NCBI GenBank assembly: GCA_026874595.1
Contig: CM049316.1
Location: 42,175,695 to 42,239,694, forward strand
Reading direction: 5' to 3'
DNA length: 64,000 nt
DNA from: Sipunculus nudus
Taxonomy: Eukaryota > Annelida > Sipuncula > Golfingiida > Sipunculidae
Shown: piece by piece, positions 23,587-33,847 of the stretch
How positions within the stretch are numbered: the stretch's first letter is position 1
How the letters are laid out: every line of letters begins with the position of its first letter
The notes under the pieces: model-generated
Told to the model about the DNA's origin: nothing
What the model saw: the letters and a program-made list of their open reading frames with translations, nothing else
Databases searched by the model: none
Program-made: the position numbers and the translations under genes

Positions 23587-24769
23587 CTAGAATACGGGTA
23601 GTCGACAAGCGACTACGTGTATCCGCCTAAATCAGAGTGGAATGGGTGAAGTGAGGCATGGATTGAGTGGCAAGGGGAAATAGAGTGTTGCATATTAGCA
23701 TGGATGTCTGCAGCCAAATTGTGTATGTAGGTTGCCCCCCCTACCACAAAATCCAGAAAGCCGTCCAAGTTGTATACATATGCAAAATTTAAGGCAGATA
23801 AGTCAAACCACTACATGTATATGAGTGATTTTAGCCCATGGCAGATAAACAGATGGACGCTGAGCAAAAATGGTTGCAGGTGACGCCACCAGTTTTGCGT
23901 ATGATAAAGAGCTATGTGAGAACTATACACATGCAAAACTTTGGCCCAATCGGTCAAACGGTTACCAAGATATGAGCTTGGATGTCTGCTGCATAAACAT
24001 GAATGTAGGTGGTGCCACCTGTCATAAAATCAGAAAAGCTATCCAGGAGGTATTCGCATGCCGAATTTCAGGTGAATTAGTCAAGTCACTGCAGAGATAT
24101 AAGTGATTTTGTTCCAAGGCAGACGAACAGATGGACACTGTGCAAACATGGTTGCAGGTGGCGCCACCATTTTTTGTGTATGTTATAAAGCTCTCCAAGG
24201 GCTACATTTGTGCAAAAAAACTTTCCTGATCGGTCAAACGGTTCCCGAGATATGAGCTTGGATGTCTGCAGCATAAACGTGAATGTAGGTGGCGCCACCT
24301 GTCATAAAATCAGAAAAGCTATCCAGGATGTTTATGCATGCCGAATTTCAGGTGAATTAGGTTAGTCACTGCAGAGATATGAGTGATTTTAACCCAAGGC
24401 AGACGAACAGATGGACACGGTGCAAACATGGTTGAAGGTGGCGCCACCATTTTTTGTGTATGTTATAAAGCTCTCCAAGGGCTACATTTGTGCAAAAAAA
24501 TTTTCCTGATCGGTCAAACGGTTCCCAAGATATGTGGCCTTATGTGTGGAAACAGAAGCACAAACGGACGCAGAGCGCAGAGGAAAGGTCAGAGGTCAAA
24601 ACAAAATCGGGGTGCAGCAGTTCACATGTGACCCGAACATAATCCCGGGTTTTGTAAAATTCCACCCAGCGGTTATGGAGGAGTTCTCTGGACACCTACG
24701 CGGCGGCGGCGGCGGCGGCGGCGGCGTGCAGCTGAAAACATAGTATCCGCAAATCTCTGTTTTGGCGGA
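23587..24769 (-). mobile_element. Helitron-like element (copy 2, reverse orientation, nested)
   Basis: Read on the minus strand it begins TCCGCC (24769, flanked by A) and ends CTAG (23590-23587, flanked by T), with the hairpin GTAGTC/GACTAC at 23598-23616. Length is 1,183 bp. It carries three perfect GGTGGCGCCACC palindromes (24157, 24288 and 24437). A (CGG)n run at about 24703-24726 replaces the mixed sequence seen at the same place in the 7.2 kb copy. Reading frames inside it are repeat-derived. Confidence 0.82.
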
Positions 24770-26599
24770 TACATTTATTGCTGAGATTGAAATTAGCATA
24801 ATGATATTGTTTGTCCTTCATTCAACCAAAAGTGTGTATACTTTATTTGAAAAGATGTTTTTATTTTATCCAATTTACTGAATCTTTTATTTTATTTCGG
24901 TGAATAAAATTAAGCATGTACTGAAAATTCCAATGTGCAAAACTTTTTAATAGTGATTCAAGGAATAATCTATTAGATGCCATGTTGTGGCATTATTTTC
25001 TTTTAAATTCAGTTTAAACATTTGTGATTTAAAAATAAAAAAATATATGTGTATGCATAATATGACCCAATATGACCTACACTCTGGATATATAATGATT
25101 GCAGCTTAGAATTCTAATATTTTAACTTATATTTTCAGTTGTTTTATTGCAAATTTATAAAACTTGTAAATAAAAAAAAAATGAATCAGATTTAAAACTA
25201 TTAATGGAAAAAGTGGATATGCTAAAAAAATAGGCTTATATATAAACTTAAATGCATTATTCCCTTGAAAGTGAAATAAATGTATTAGTCCATTCTGTCC
25301 ACTTGCCTGTCCATCTGTAAATTTTTCATATGCATCACAGCATTTCAAAACTTTAACTGTTTCCTCTGTATAGTTCCTATGTACGTGCCAGTAATTTAGT
25401 CAGTATTATATATTTTAAAAAAGTTATAATTTAAAAATATATTTTTAGAAAAAATTAAATACACCTGTGTTTCATACTTCAGGACTGCCGAATATCAAAA
25501 CCACTCATCTGGTTTTCTTCATATTTACCATAAATATTCCTCTATATAACTTAAATTTTGCCCAAGTTTGAACATGGCATGTTTCTTTCTTGTAAGAACA
25601 TTTGATTTACTTTTCACAGTCAATATATATAGATTTAATCTGTTAAATTCTGAAATTTCAAAGTAAAAGCTTAAAAATTGTTCTAGTTGTTGAAGTTTTT
25701 CTGAGGCTCTAATGTATTTTCATTTTGAACCTCCAGACCAGCCATGTCTGGTCCCTACAGCCTTGCCTGTTAGTGATGCAACACTGCTGTCACAAATGTA
25801 GAATCACATGGCAACCCTGACCTCCCTCCCTCCCCCCCCCCCCAACAGATATGTTGCATTAGTTACATACTTTAATTGCATTGCTGTTTACGATCCAATG
25901 TATACAATTTTTCCTGAATCAAGTGTTATTTTCAGATATTTATTATTTTGCAAATTTAAAAAAATATATTTTAAGAAAAAATAAATACATCTGTGTATAT
26001 AATGTGACATAATTGTTTGACTGTAAATGTAGATTAACTGTAAATGTTGATGCAATTTAGAATTGTTAATCAACTTAAATTTTCAAATATAATTGAAATA
26101 TATTGTAAATGTATAGTAAAATTTATAAATTTTTTCCAAAATTTCCCTTAACAAAAAATTGATGTAATAAAAAAATGAGGACCTAATGCAAACATTCGTT
26201 CAGTATTTTTCTGCCTCAGTAGAATGGGAATTAAAGTGATTTGCTTTGTTTTTATATCTCTGTCTTTTTTTAAATATTCAATAATTATGAAGAAAACTTA
26301 TTTTTACCTGTAAGATTAAATTTTGTATCCTGTATGTTTATGCAAAGGTGTTGTAACTTTCCTCACTCCACTGAGTATTTGTTTAGGACAATATTCTTCT
26401 GGCAACTGCATAAAATTTATAACTGGTAAATAAAGAAATAAATATACAGAGTTACAAAGGTGTTTTTAAACTCTCATCCCCCCCCCCCCCCCCCCAATCA
26501 GGTTAAACAGCAGAGTCCCCATGTAACCCTTCACCACCACACAACACCAGATTTTGAGTCATCTCTTCTCTATATTCACACTTAGACTCAGTCACTTCA

Positions 26600-26980
26600 G
26601 ATTGTTTTCCTCTATAGGTCACCCGGGTGTCCCATCAGTAACTTCTTCGCTGAACTCCAAAGTTTTAGTCTCTCAAGTTGACCACAACCTGCCTATAGTA
26701 ATCATGGGCGATTTCAATATTGACATTTCTAATATAATATATAACACCAAATTGACACAATTATGTCAACTCTTTAATGTCAACAACTAGTCAGAGAACC
26801 AACCAATGACCATGGAAATACCATAGATCTTGTCTTTACTGACTGTTTAAAAGCTTCAGTTTCATCATTAGAAAACACATGGTCAGATCACAAGATATTA
26901 TTAGCAACAATCCCCCATTCTTCAATTCAGATCAAACATGGCAACTTCTCACAGCTTAATCTACAATTTCTTCTCTATTG
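26600..26980 (+). pseudogene. Decayed apurinic-type (EEP) endonuclease domain relic
   Basis: Translation across frames gives, in order, LYRSPG...FFAEL (from 26610), PIVIMGDFNIDI (about 26690-26730), then LVREPTNDHGNTIDLVFT and WSDHKILLATI (26787-26920). YRPPG-like, GDFN and SDH blocks in this order are the hallmark of endonuclease/exonuclease/phosphatase domains of non-LTR retrotransposons and of Helentron proteins. At least two frameshifts break it, so it is nonfunctional. The domain call is strong; whether it belongs to the surrounding element is supported by the similar relic at 27797-27960. Confidence 0.8.
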
Positions 26981-27796
26981 ATACTTTTTGAGACATTCTG
27001 TTTCCTCTCTAATTCAGCAACAACTGCTTCCCAAAACATATAAGTTTTCTACTTTTCCATAAATATTTTGATTTATTAAATGTGTATTTTTATACTTGCA
27101 AATCTCCACTTCCTTCCTCTGCAATTTACAAAATCTGGTCATTCCCATTGCAATATTTTAGACACACATTCATGTTCATATTTAAAATACTGATAACTAT
27201 ACCGCTCAACTACATAATTAATACAAACAATTACATATGTCAAAATGAAATCTTACAGACCTACATACAACAATAGTGACACAATTGTATCTGTCCCATT
27301 CAGCTGAGCGCCGTGACCCACAGGTCCCTTGTTCTTTCATTCTTTTTCTCTCTATCTCTCTCTCTTTCTTACCCCAATGCCTTCCTTCCTCCCTCCATTC
27401 CATTCTTTTGACAGATACTATAACCAGATTAATTAGCTATAAATGTTGATTCAATTTAGAAATGTGAATCAACTGAAATTTTCACAATCACATATATATA
27501 GGTTATACTGTAAATGTATAGTAACATTTTTAAACCTGGAAAAAAATTATGTAATGAAAAAAATAGAATTATTGCAAATATTGTTAATTTTTTCTGGCTC
27601 AGTAGAATGGGAAAAAATGATTTGCTTTGTTTCTCCATCTGTCTGGCTGTTTTGAATATTTAATTTTTATGAATAAACCTATTTCTTATAAGCACTGTTG
27701 AATTAAATTTCATATCCTGTATGTATATGACATTATGGCAACTGTATACATATCATAAAATTGAAACAAAGGTTTATTAAATAAATTGGATCTCAT

Positions 27797-27960
27797 TAGA
27801 CAAATGTGTAAACTGTTGAACTGTCAACAGGTTATCGAAAAGGTAACCAATAGAAATGCATAGTCATATCTCAAAATATTATTTGCAACAATTTTGTCAA
27901 GCATATCAACTAACCATGGCCTAGATTACCTCTTCCTCTCAAACTTTATCTACATTTCAT
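27797..27960 (+). pseudogene. More diverged copy of the endonuclease relic
   Basis: The stretch aligns by eye with 26765-26930: 'ctgtcaacaggttatcgaaa' against 'atgtcaacaactagtcagag', and 'catatctcaaaatattattt' against 'cagatcacaagatattatta'. The SDH motif codons are mutated and a stop replaces the Trp codon. It lies in the third piece of the outer element, about 450 bp from that element's 3' end, matching the position of the relic in inner element 2. Confidence 0.6.
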
Positions 27961-28411
27961 AATATTTTAGATGTTAACCTTCGAGGAGTTGAAGTACTGT
28001 TGGAAGCTCTGTCCCCCCCCCCCCCCCCTCTCCTTTTCTCTCTACATCCAGTCCTCCTTGCAGCCCCACTATTCCCTTCTCTGAACCCCAATGTCAGCCT
28101 CAGTAAACAAGAACAAGATGAATCAGATATATTCATATTTTTATATTTTGTATAACTATTCGTTATAGGTACCTATTTACATGCCAGAAATTATGTCAAT
28201 ATTTTGTAATATGTAGATGTGGTGGGCATCTATTATAATGTACCTTGTTAAGACCAAAGAGATATCATGTCATACAGTCACAAATTCATAAATCCCCTCA
28301 TCAGCATAGTTAATCATTACATTATATCTGTCAAATTTAAATCTTGCAGACTTACATATACTATATTCCAATCATGATCAGCTGAGCGCCGTGACCCATG
28401 GGTCCCTTGTT

Positions 28412-29611
28412 TTCTGTGAGTGGGAGAAGATCAAAGAAACTAAATACACATAAGCCTGGCCTCTGTAGCATACATTGAAATATCAGTCTCTGGATCAGTA
28501 TGTCGTTAAAATCTTGTGCTCATAGCCCCAGCAAGTCTTGAGATACTGGGTACCAGACATGCTATTATATCTTCAAACACTTGAAAAGTATAATGAAATT
28601 TTGGCTGAAGAAATTCAGTTAACAGTCAACTTCAGTTAAATACATATTTTTTTGGTATTAATTAATTTTATGTTATAATATTCTTTAACAATTTTAGATG
28701 GACCCTCGGATTGAATAGAAATTCTTGTTTAGTATGGGCAGATGATTAAAATGCCTCATTATCCCTAATATCATCCAAAGTTTACCAATAACATAAAAGT
28801 TCACGTTAATGTTTACAATATTAGACTTTTGCCTTGTGATGTAAAAGTACAAATAATGTTTATGAGATACCAGTGAGGCTATAGTAAAAATAAATTTATG
28901 ATGATTTTCCTTTTGCAAATATCACAAATTTGAAGCCCTCGGGATTAAGCTGACCACAGTTTCATGAACCAACACAAAAGGAATTGCATAGCAACCAGGA
29001 CCATTAAGTAGAGTAACTCAAGTGTTCTTCAAAATGTCACTGTGACCAAATTTTTGGTTTCAATGTAGATTTTTCAGTAGGACCTTTCCAGTCGGAACTG
29101 GGGAGTCTAACAGATACAATTTATCCCCTGTTAATGCAGGTGACAGGATGAACAGACAAGGACACAGGTCAATGTCTTGAGCTCACTTGGCAGAAAACAT
29201 GATTAATTGAAAATGTGAATGTCTATATGTGAACAGTCATTAAATAAAGAAAGTGCTGATTCTTAAATATGTTTGATTGTTGAATATTTAGAATATGATG
29301 AAACCCAAGTCCAACAGGTTAAAGCAAATTTAAAGACATCATTTTGGAAGGGTAAACAGCACTGTATCACCTGTTTAGCAATCTTCAGCAAGAAATTTTT
29401 GGCAGCAGGGATGCCAAGTATACCCCTGTAAAACAGATTAATTCATGTGATACAAATCTATTGACAGAAAATATGTGATTCCACAATGTTTGTTCAATGG
29501 ATAAAAAACCCAACAAAGGTTTGGCCCACATCCATGGACATACAAAATTTAGGTGATGCCATCTATCATAGGTTATGCAAAATCATTGGTAATGCAAAAT
29601 TTCATAGCCAT
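28412..29611. other. Intergenic stretch with nothing recognised
   Basis: AT-rich sequence between two repeat elements. No coding exon, RNA gene or clear repeat boundary is visible. Small open frames here lack motifs. Confidence 0.5.
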
Positions 29612-31020
29612 TTTTAGCTCAGCTGACTATAAGTCATCTGAGCTATAGTCATGGTCTATTGTCCGTCGTCCATCCATCTGTCCGTCCGTATGTCTGTCCG
29701 TAAGACTGGCACTTTTCGACACCATTGGACCTACGAATCTGAAATTCGGCATACAGTTAGATGTCCGCAAAATCTCCTACCATGCCGAAAATTGGGTCAA
29801 TAGGACTTGGTTCCGTCGAGATATTAAGGAAAAACCTCAATTTTTTTATTAGGAATCTATTTTCACACTTCAGGACTGCCTAAAATCAAAACCACTCATC
29901 TAGTTTTCTTCATATTTACCATAAATATTCCTCTATATGCCCAACTTTGGCCACGGCACGTTTTTTTCTTGTAAGTACTGTGGATTTAATTTTCACAGCA
30001 TGTGCACATAAGGATTTAATCTGTTAAAATCTGAAATTTGAAAATAAAAGCTGCAAAATTAGGCTAGTTATTGAATTTTATTGGAGGCTCTTGTTGTATT
30101 CCCTTACATTGTCAAGCAGTCCACTTTGGTGACTGTAGGTCATTCAATGCAGCTCTCTATGCTCCCCAGGCTGTTGGCATAATGTTATGCAATCCCATCA
30201 CTAGGGCAAGCCCTCTCAGCCCGCTGAGTTGAGCTTGATCAGGCTGTCTGCAGTTAATACCATACCACAGGGAGCCTTTTTCTCTGCCCCCCCCCCCCCC
30301 ACCCATTCTGTTGACAGACCTGTACTATGAACTAGATAATCTTAAAATTAACATTTTTTCAGCAACGAGCAGTAACAACGGAGACCCCTCCCCCCCCCCC
30401 CCACCCAACCCTTCAATACACATGACTAATAAACAAGATGAATCTTATAATTTTAATGTTAAATAAATTCTTTTTGATTAGACTTGGACAATTTTTTTTA
30501 AAGAAAAAAAAAATTCAGGAATTTAATCCTAATATTCAAATGTGATAAAATATTAGGATCTAATGTAAGTGCTAACTGACAAGATTTAAGAAGATATGAA
30601 TACTTTGTGGGATTTCATTCATATATCTTAAAGTTGGTGGGGACTAGGTGTGAATAACACTGTTAACTTAGTATTAAAATTAGCAATATTGGTCAAACTT
30701 TGTGGGATTAATTTTTTACTCATATGGCCATATATTTAACTTTTGAAAACTTAATTACCTTCACACATTATTTGTTTATGAAATGTTACTTTTATATAAC
30801 ACTCACCGTAGGCCTATTTGTTCCCTTGGTGCATCACTAAATGGTTTAGCTCATGTCCATTATTCTATAATTTACAGAGTTTCATTTTAGCAGGGCCATT
30901 TTCTCATAGCTTTTCTAATGATAATATACATGAAAAACTAAAAGAAATAAAAATATTTTGCAGTTATTAATATTTTCCAAAATTCAGCTGAGCAATGTGA
31001 CCCATGTTTCTACTGTCCTT
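29612..31020 (+). mobile_element. Helentron-like element, degraded 3' end
   Basis: It starts TTTTAGCTCAGCTGACTATA (AGCTC at 29616) with a GTCC-rich tract at about 29660-29702. It carries the shared interior blocks 'ggactgcctaaaatcaaaac' and 'ggcacgtttttttcttgtaa', and two C-runs (about 30288 and 30391). The end is a decayed TCAGCTGAGCAATGTGACCC at about 30984-31003 with the hairpin lost. Confidence 0.6.
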
Positions 31021-31896
31021 GAAACATGTAATGTCTTATTCAATTTTTACAAAGATCAATTCAAGGTCAAAGTTACACTCAAAGTGAAATTGATCCCAAT
31101 TTATCTAGGCTTTACTGTAAAATATAGTCTGATTCATAACTGAACACATGCAAAATTTCAAAGAAATCTGCTATTAACCTTGGTGAAGCAAAGGCTTTTT
31201 TCAGACAATATGTGAATGTGTATCCACAGGTGTCTGAAGAATGGCTTTGTGGATTTGATTGAAATTTGATCAGTTGAGGGAGTGGAAATCTCTTAAGTGT
31301 TTAAATTTTGGTGTAAATCCCAGTGGAAATAACCTTGGGATGAGCATTATAAGGGTTTTGCAGCACTGGACTTGCAACATGAGACCACATGGTCATCTGT
31401 GGATCATGAATCATGACATCACAAGGATAAATGACTTCATACCAAGTGATGTTTTACCAGAAAGGTGGCATTAGCTGAAACTTCAGCAGGGTCACAAATG
31501 TTTTTCATTGAGTGTAAAGTCTAGGGTAGCAATATCACAATCTCTGTATGTGTTTTCAAGACACATTTCCATTGAAAAAAAATTCCAAATAACAATATTA
31601 CAACCCCTTCTTCAGAAAATGGTTTTGTGTAATTTGGAACTATTCAAGGTCAATGGCCCCAATTAACAGACAAGACTTCATCCTCTGACCCATATTTATG
31701 CTTAAGGACAATTAGAAAGAAATTGGTCCTAAATAAGTTTTTGAGTTATAATTTTTGCTTAGACATTTATTTAACATGGATTGTGCAAATGTCTATTATA
31801 TCTACTCAGAGGACCCAGAGAATTTCTCACACTGACGAAAAAGGAATGCAGGTAGAGCCACCAGACACCAAATGGTCTCCAAAATATTTGGTTTTA
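31021..31896. other. Intergenic spacer with nothing recognised
   Basis: Low-complexity AT-rich sequence between two Helentron-like copies. It contains phrases typical of decayed repeat interiors, such as 'gcaaaatttcaaagaaatct', but no boundary, gene or RNA is supported. Confidence 0.45.
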
Positions 31897-33847
31897 TTAG
31901 CTCAGCTGACTATAAGACATCTGAGCTATAGTTGTGGTCCTTTGTCCGTTGTCCATCCATGCGTTAACAGGGCATGTTTTGCAACTGTTGGACCTACGAT
32001 TCCAAAAATTTGCATACCATTAGATATCTCCTACCATACAGAAAATTGGGTCATTAGGACTTCGTTCCTTCGAGATATTAAGGAAAAACCTCTGTTTTCC
32101 ATAAAACAGCCTTTGTTACACTTCAAGGCTGCCTAATATCAAAACCACTGATCTGTTTTTAATCATATTTATAGTATTCATATTCTTCCATACATTTTCT
32201 ATGAACATACAAAAAATTAGGTCAGTGTTGGGTATTATTTTGAAGTTATGGGCCAAAATATAATGCAATTTTAAAAAAATCAGGAAATATATTTACTCAC
32301 CTAATATGAGAATTACTGAAGCTAGAGACTTTTTTTCAGGAATATAACTTTATTTAATCAAGATTCAATTGTTTACCCAAAATGAGGTCTGAATTTTGCA
32401 AATTTTTTTTAAGTTATTAGCATAAATAAAAAATCAATACCTTAAATTTTGTCCAACTTTGGCAATGGCACGTTTTTTCCCTGTAAACACTGTTGATTTA
32501 ATTTTCACAGCATATATACATTAGGATTTTATCTTTAAAAAATCTAAAATTTCAAAGGAATTAATTGAAAAGAGTAGCTTTTATTCCAGTTTTCATACAC
32601 CATGTCAAGTGTTGTTTACACCTAGCCCACCTAGTAGTACAGCCTTCACTTGCATTATGTAACCCACCCCAGGCAGCCTGCCCTGGCTCAGCTTGGCCAC
32701 TACCAGCAGGCTTCCCCTCTGCCCTGCACTCCCCCCCCCCCCCCCCAGATGGTGCATTAACTAGATGAATGTTATTATTTTCTGTATTTGATTCATTCTT
32801 ATTCTAGGCTATGCTACATTTTAGATTTTGTATTGTACCACCAGGGTTACAATGATTAAAGTGCACATTTAATTGTCCACAAATGGGTGTATTGCTATGA
32901 AAGTGGATGTTCATCAGATAAGTAATTCCTCACTTCAGGAGAGTAAAAACTTCACCAGGTGTGAAATTGACTATTAATTCCAGTATTAAATTAAAGCTGA
33001 GATAGTAATTAGCACAATGATATTGTTTGTCCCTCATTCAACCAACTGTGTATACTTTATTTGAAAAGATGTTTTATTTTATCAAATTTACTGAATCTTT
33101 TATTTTATTTTGGTGAATAAAATTAAGCAGGTACTGAAAACTCCAATGTGCAAAACTTTTTAATAGTGATTCAAGGAATTATCTTTTAGATGCCATGTTG
33201 TGGCATTATTTTCTTTTAAATTCAGTTTAAACATTTGTGATTTAAAAATAATAAAATGTGTATGCATAATATGACCCAATATGAGCTACACTCTGGATAT
33301 ATAATGATTGCAACTTTTGCAACAATTCTAATATTTCAACTTATATTTTCAGTTTTTTATTAGTCTGGATATATAATGATTGCAACTTTTGCAACCATTC
33401 TAATATTTTAACTTATATTTTCAGTTTTTTTTTATTAAAAATTTATAAAACTTGTCAATAAAAAAAATGATTCAGATAAAAACTTTTAATGGAAAAAGTG
33501 GATTTGCTAAAAAATAGGCTTATATATAAACTTAAATGAAGTATTCCCTTGAAAGTGAAATAAAGGTATAAGTCCATTCTGTCCATTTGGCTGTCCATCT
33601 GTAAATTTTCATAAGCATCACAGTATCTCAAAACTTTTACTGTTTTTCTTCATGACTGTCTTGTCAGAGTATTAGTTTGCAATCATATATTTAGAACTTT
33701 ACTTTAACCAAGTAGGAGGCCCCCTTTCCTCTTAGCTTCTCATATTCTAATATAAATGAAAAACATTACAATAGAATATTTTGCATATTTTGCACTTGCA
33801 AAAATTTCAAACTTCAGCTGAGCGCCGTGACCCATGGGTCCCTTGTA
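31897..33847 (+). mobile_element. Helentron-like element (about 1.95 kb)
   Basis: It starts TTAGCTCAGCTGACTATAAG (AGCTC at 31899) and ends CAGCTGAGCGCCGTGACCCATGGGTCCCTTGT (33815-33846). The interior matches inner element 2 along most of its length, including the C-run (about 32730-32746) and the segment that holds the Helitron insertion in that element. A roughly 70 bp unit is duplicated at 33291-33430. It has neither the Helitron nor the endonuclease relic, so it is a shorter derivative. Confidence 0.75.

Larger units (their letters stand above)
22484..27333 (+). mobile_element. Inner Helentron-like element 2, containing a Helitron and an endonuclease relic
   Basis: It starts AGCTCAGCTGACTATAAG at 22484, has GTCCGTCCGTCC near 22528-22545, and ends CAGCTGAGCGCCGTGACCCACAGGTCCCTTGTT at 27301-27333. 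It contains a reverse-oriented Helitron-like insertion (23587-24769). The segment around that insertion matches uninterrupted sequence at about 18735-18800 and 32960-33020. A decayed endonuclease coding relic lies at about 26600-26980, some 350 bp before the 3' hairpin. Confidence 0.72.
16757..28411 (+). mobile_element. Outer Helentron-like element, split by two nested copies
   Basis: The outer element starts at AGCTCAGCTGAC (16762), is broken at 16983/21101 and again at about 22483/27334, and ends with CAGCTGAGCG...GACCCATGGGTCCCTTGTT at 28380-28411. Its own sequence is therefore 16757-16983, 21101-22483 and 27334-28411. The first break rejoins to 'ttttttattaaaaacct', which is exactly the uninterrupted sequence seen at 17208-17230 and 19387-19405. 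The second break lies in a CT-rich tract present on both flanks. The third piece holds a decayed endonuclease relic (27797-27960). Element coordinates are well supported at the first break and less so at the second. Confidence 0.7.

Noticed and set aside
26600-26980. Independent LINE insertion as source of the endonuclease relic
   Set aside because: Not fully excluded, but a homologous relic sits at a similar position in the outer element and no reverse transcriptase sequence is visible nearby.
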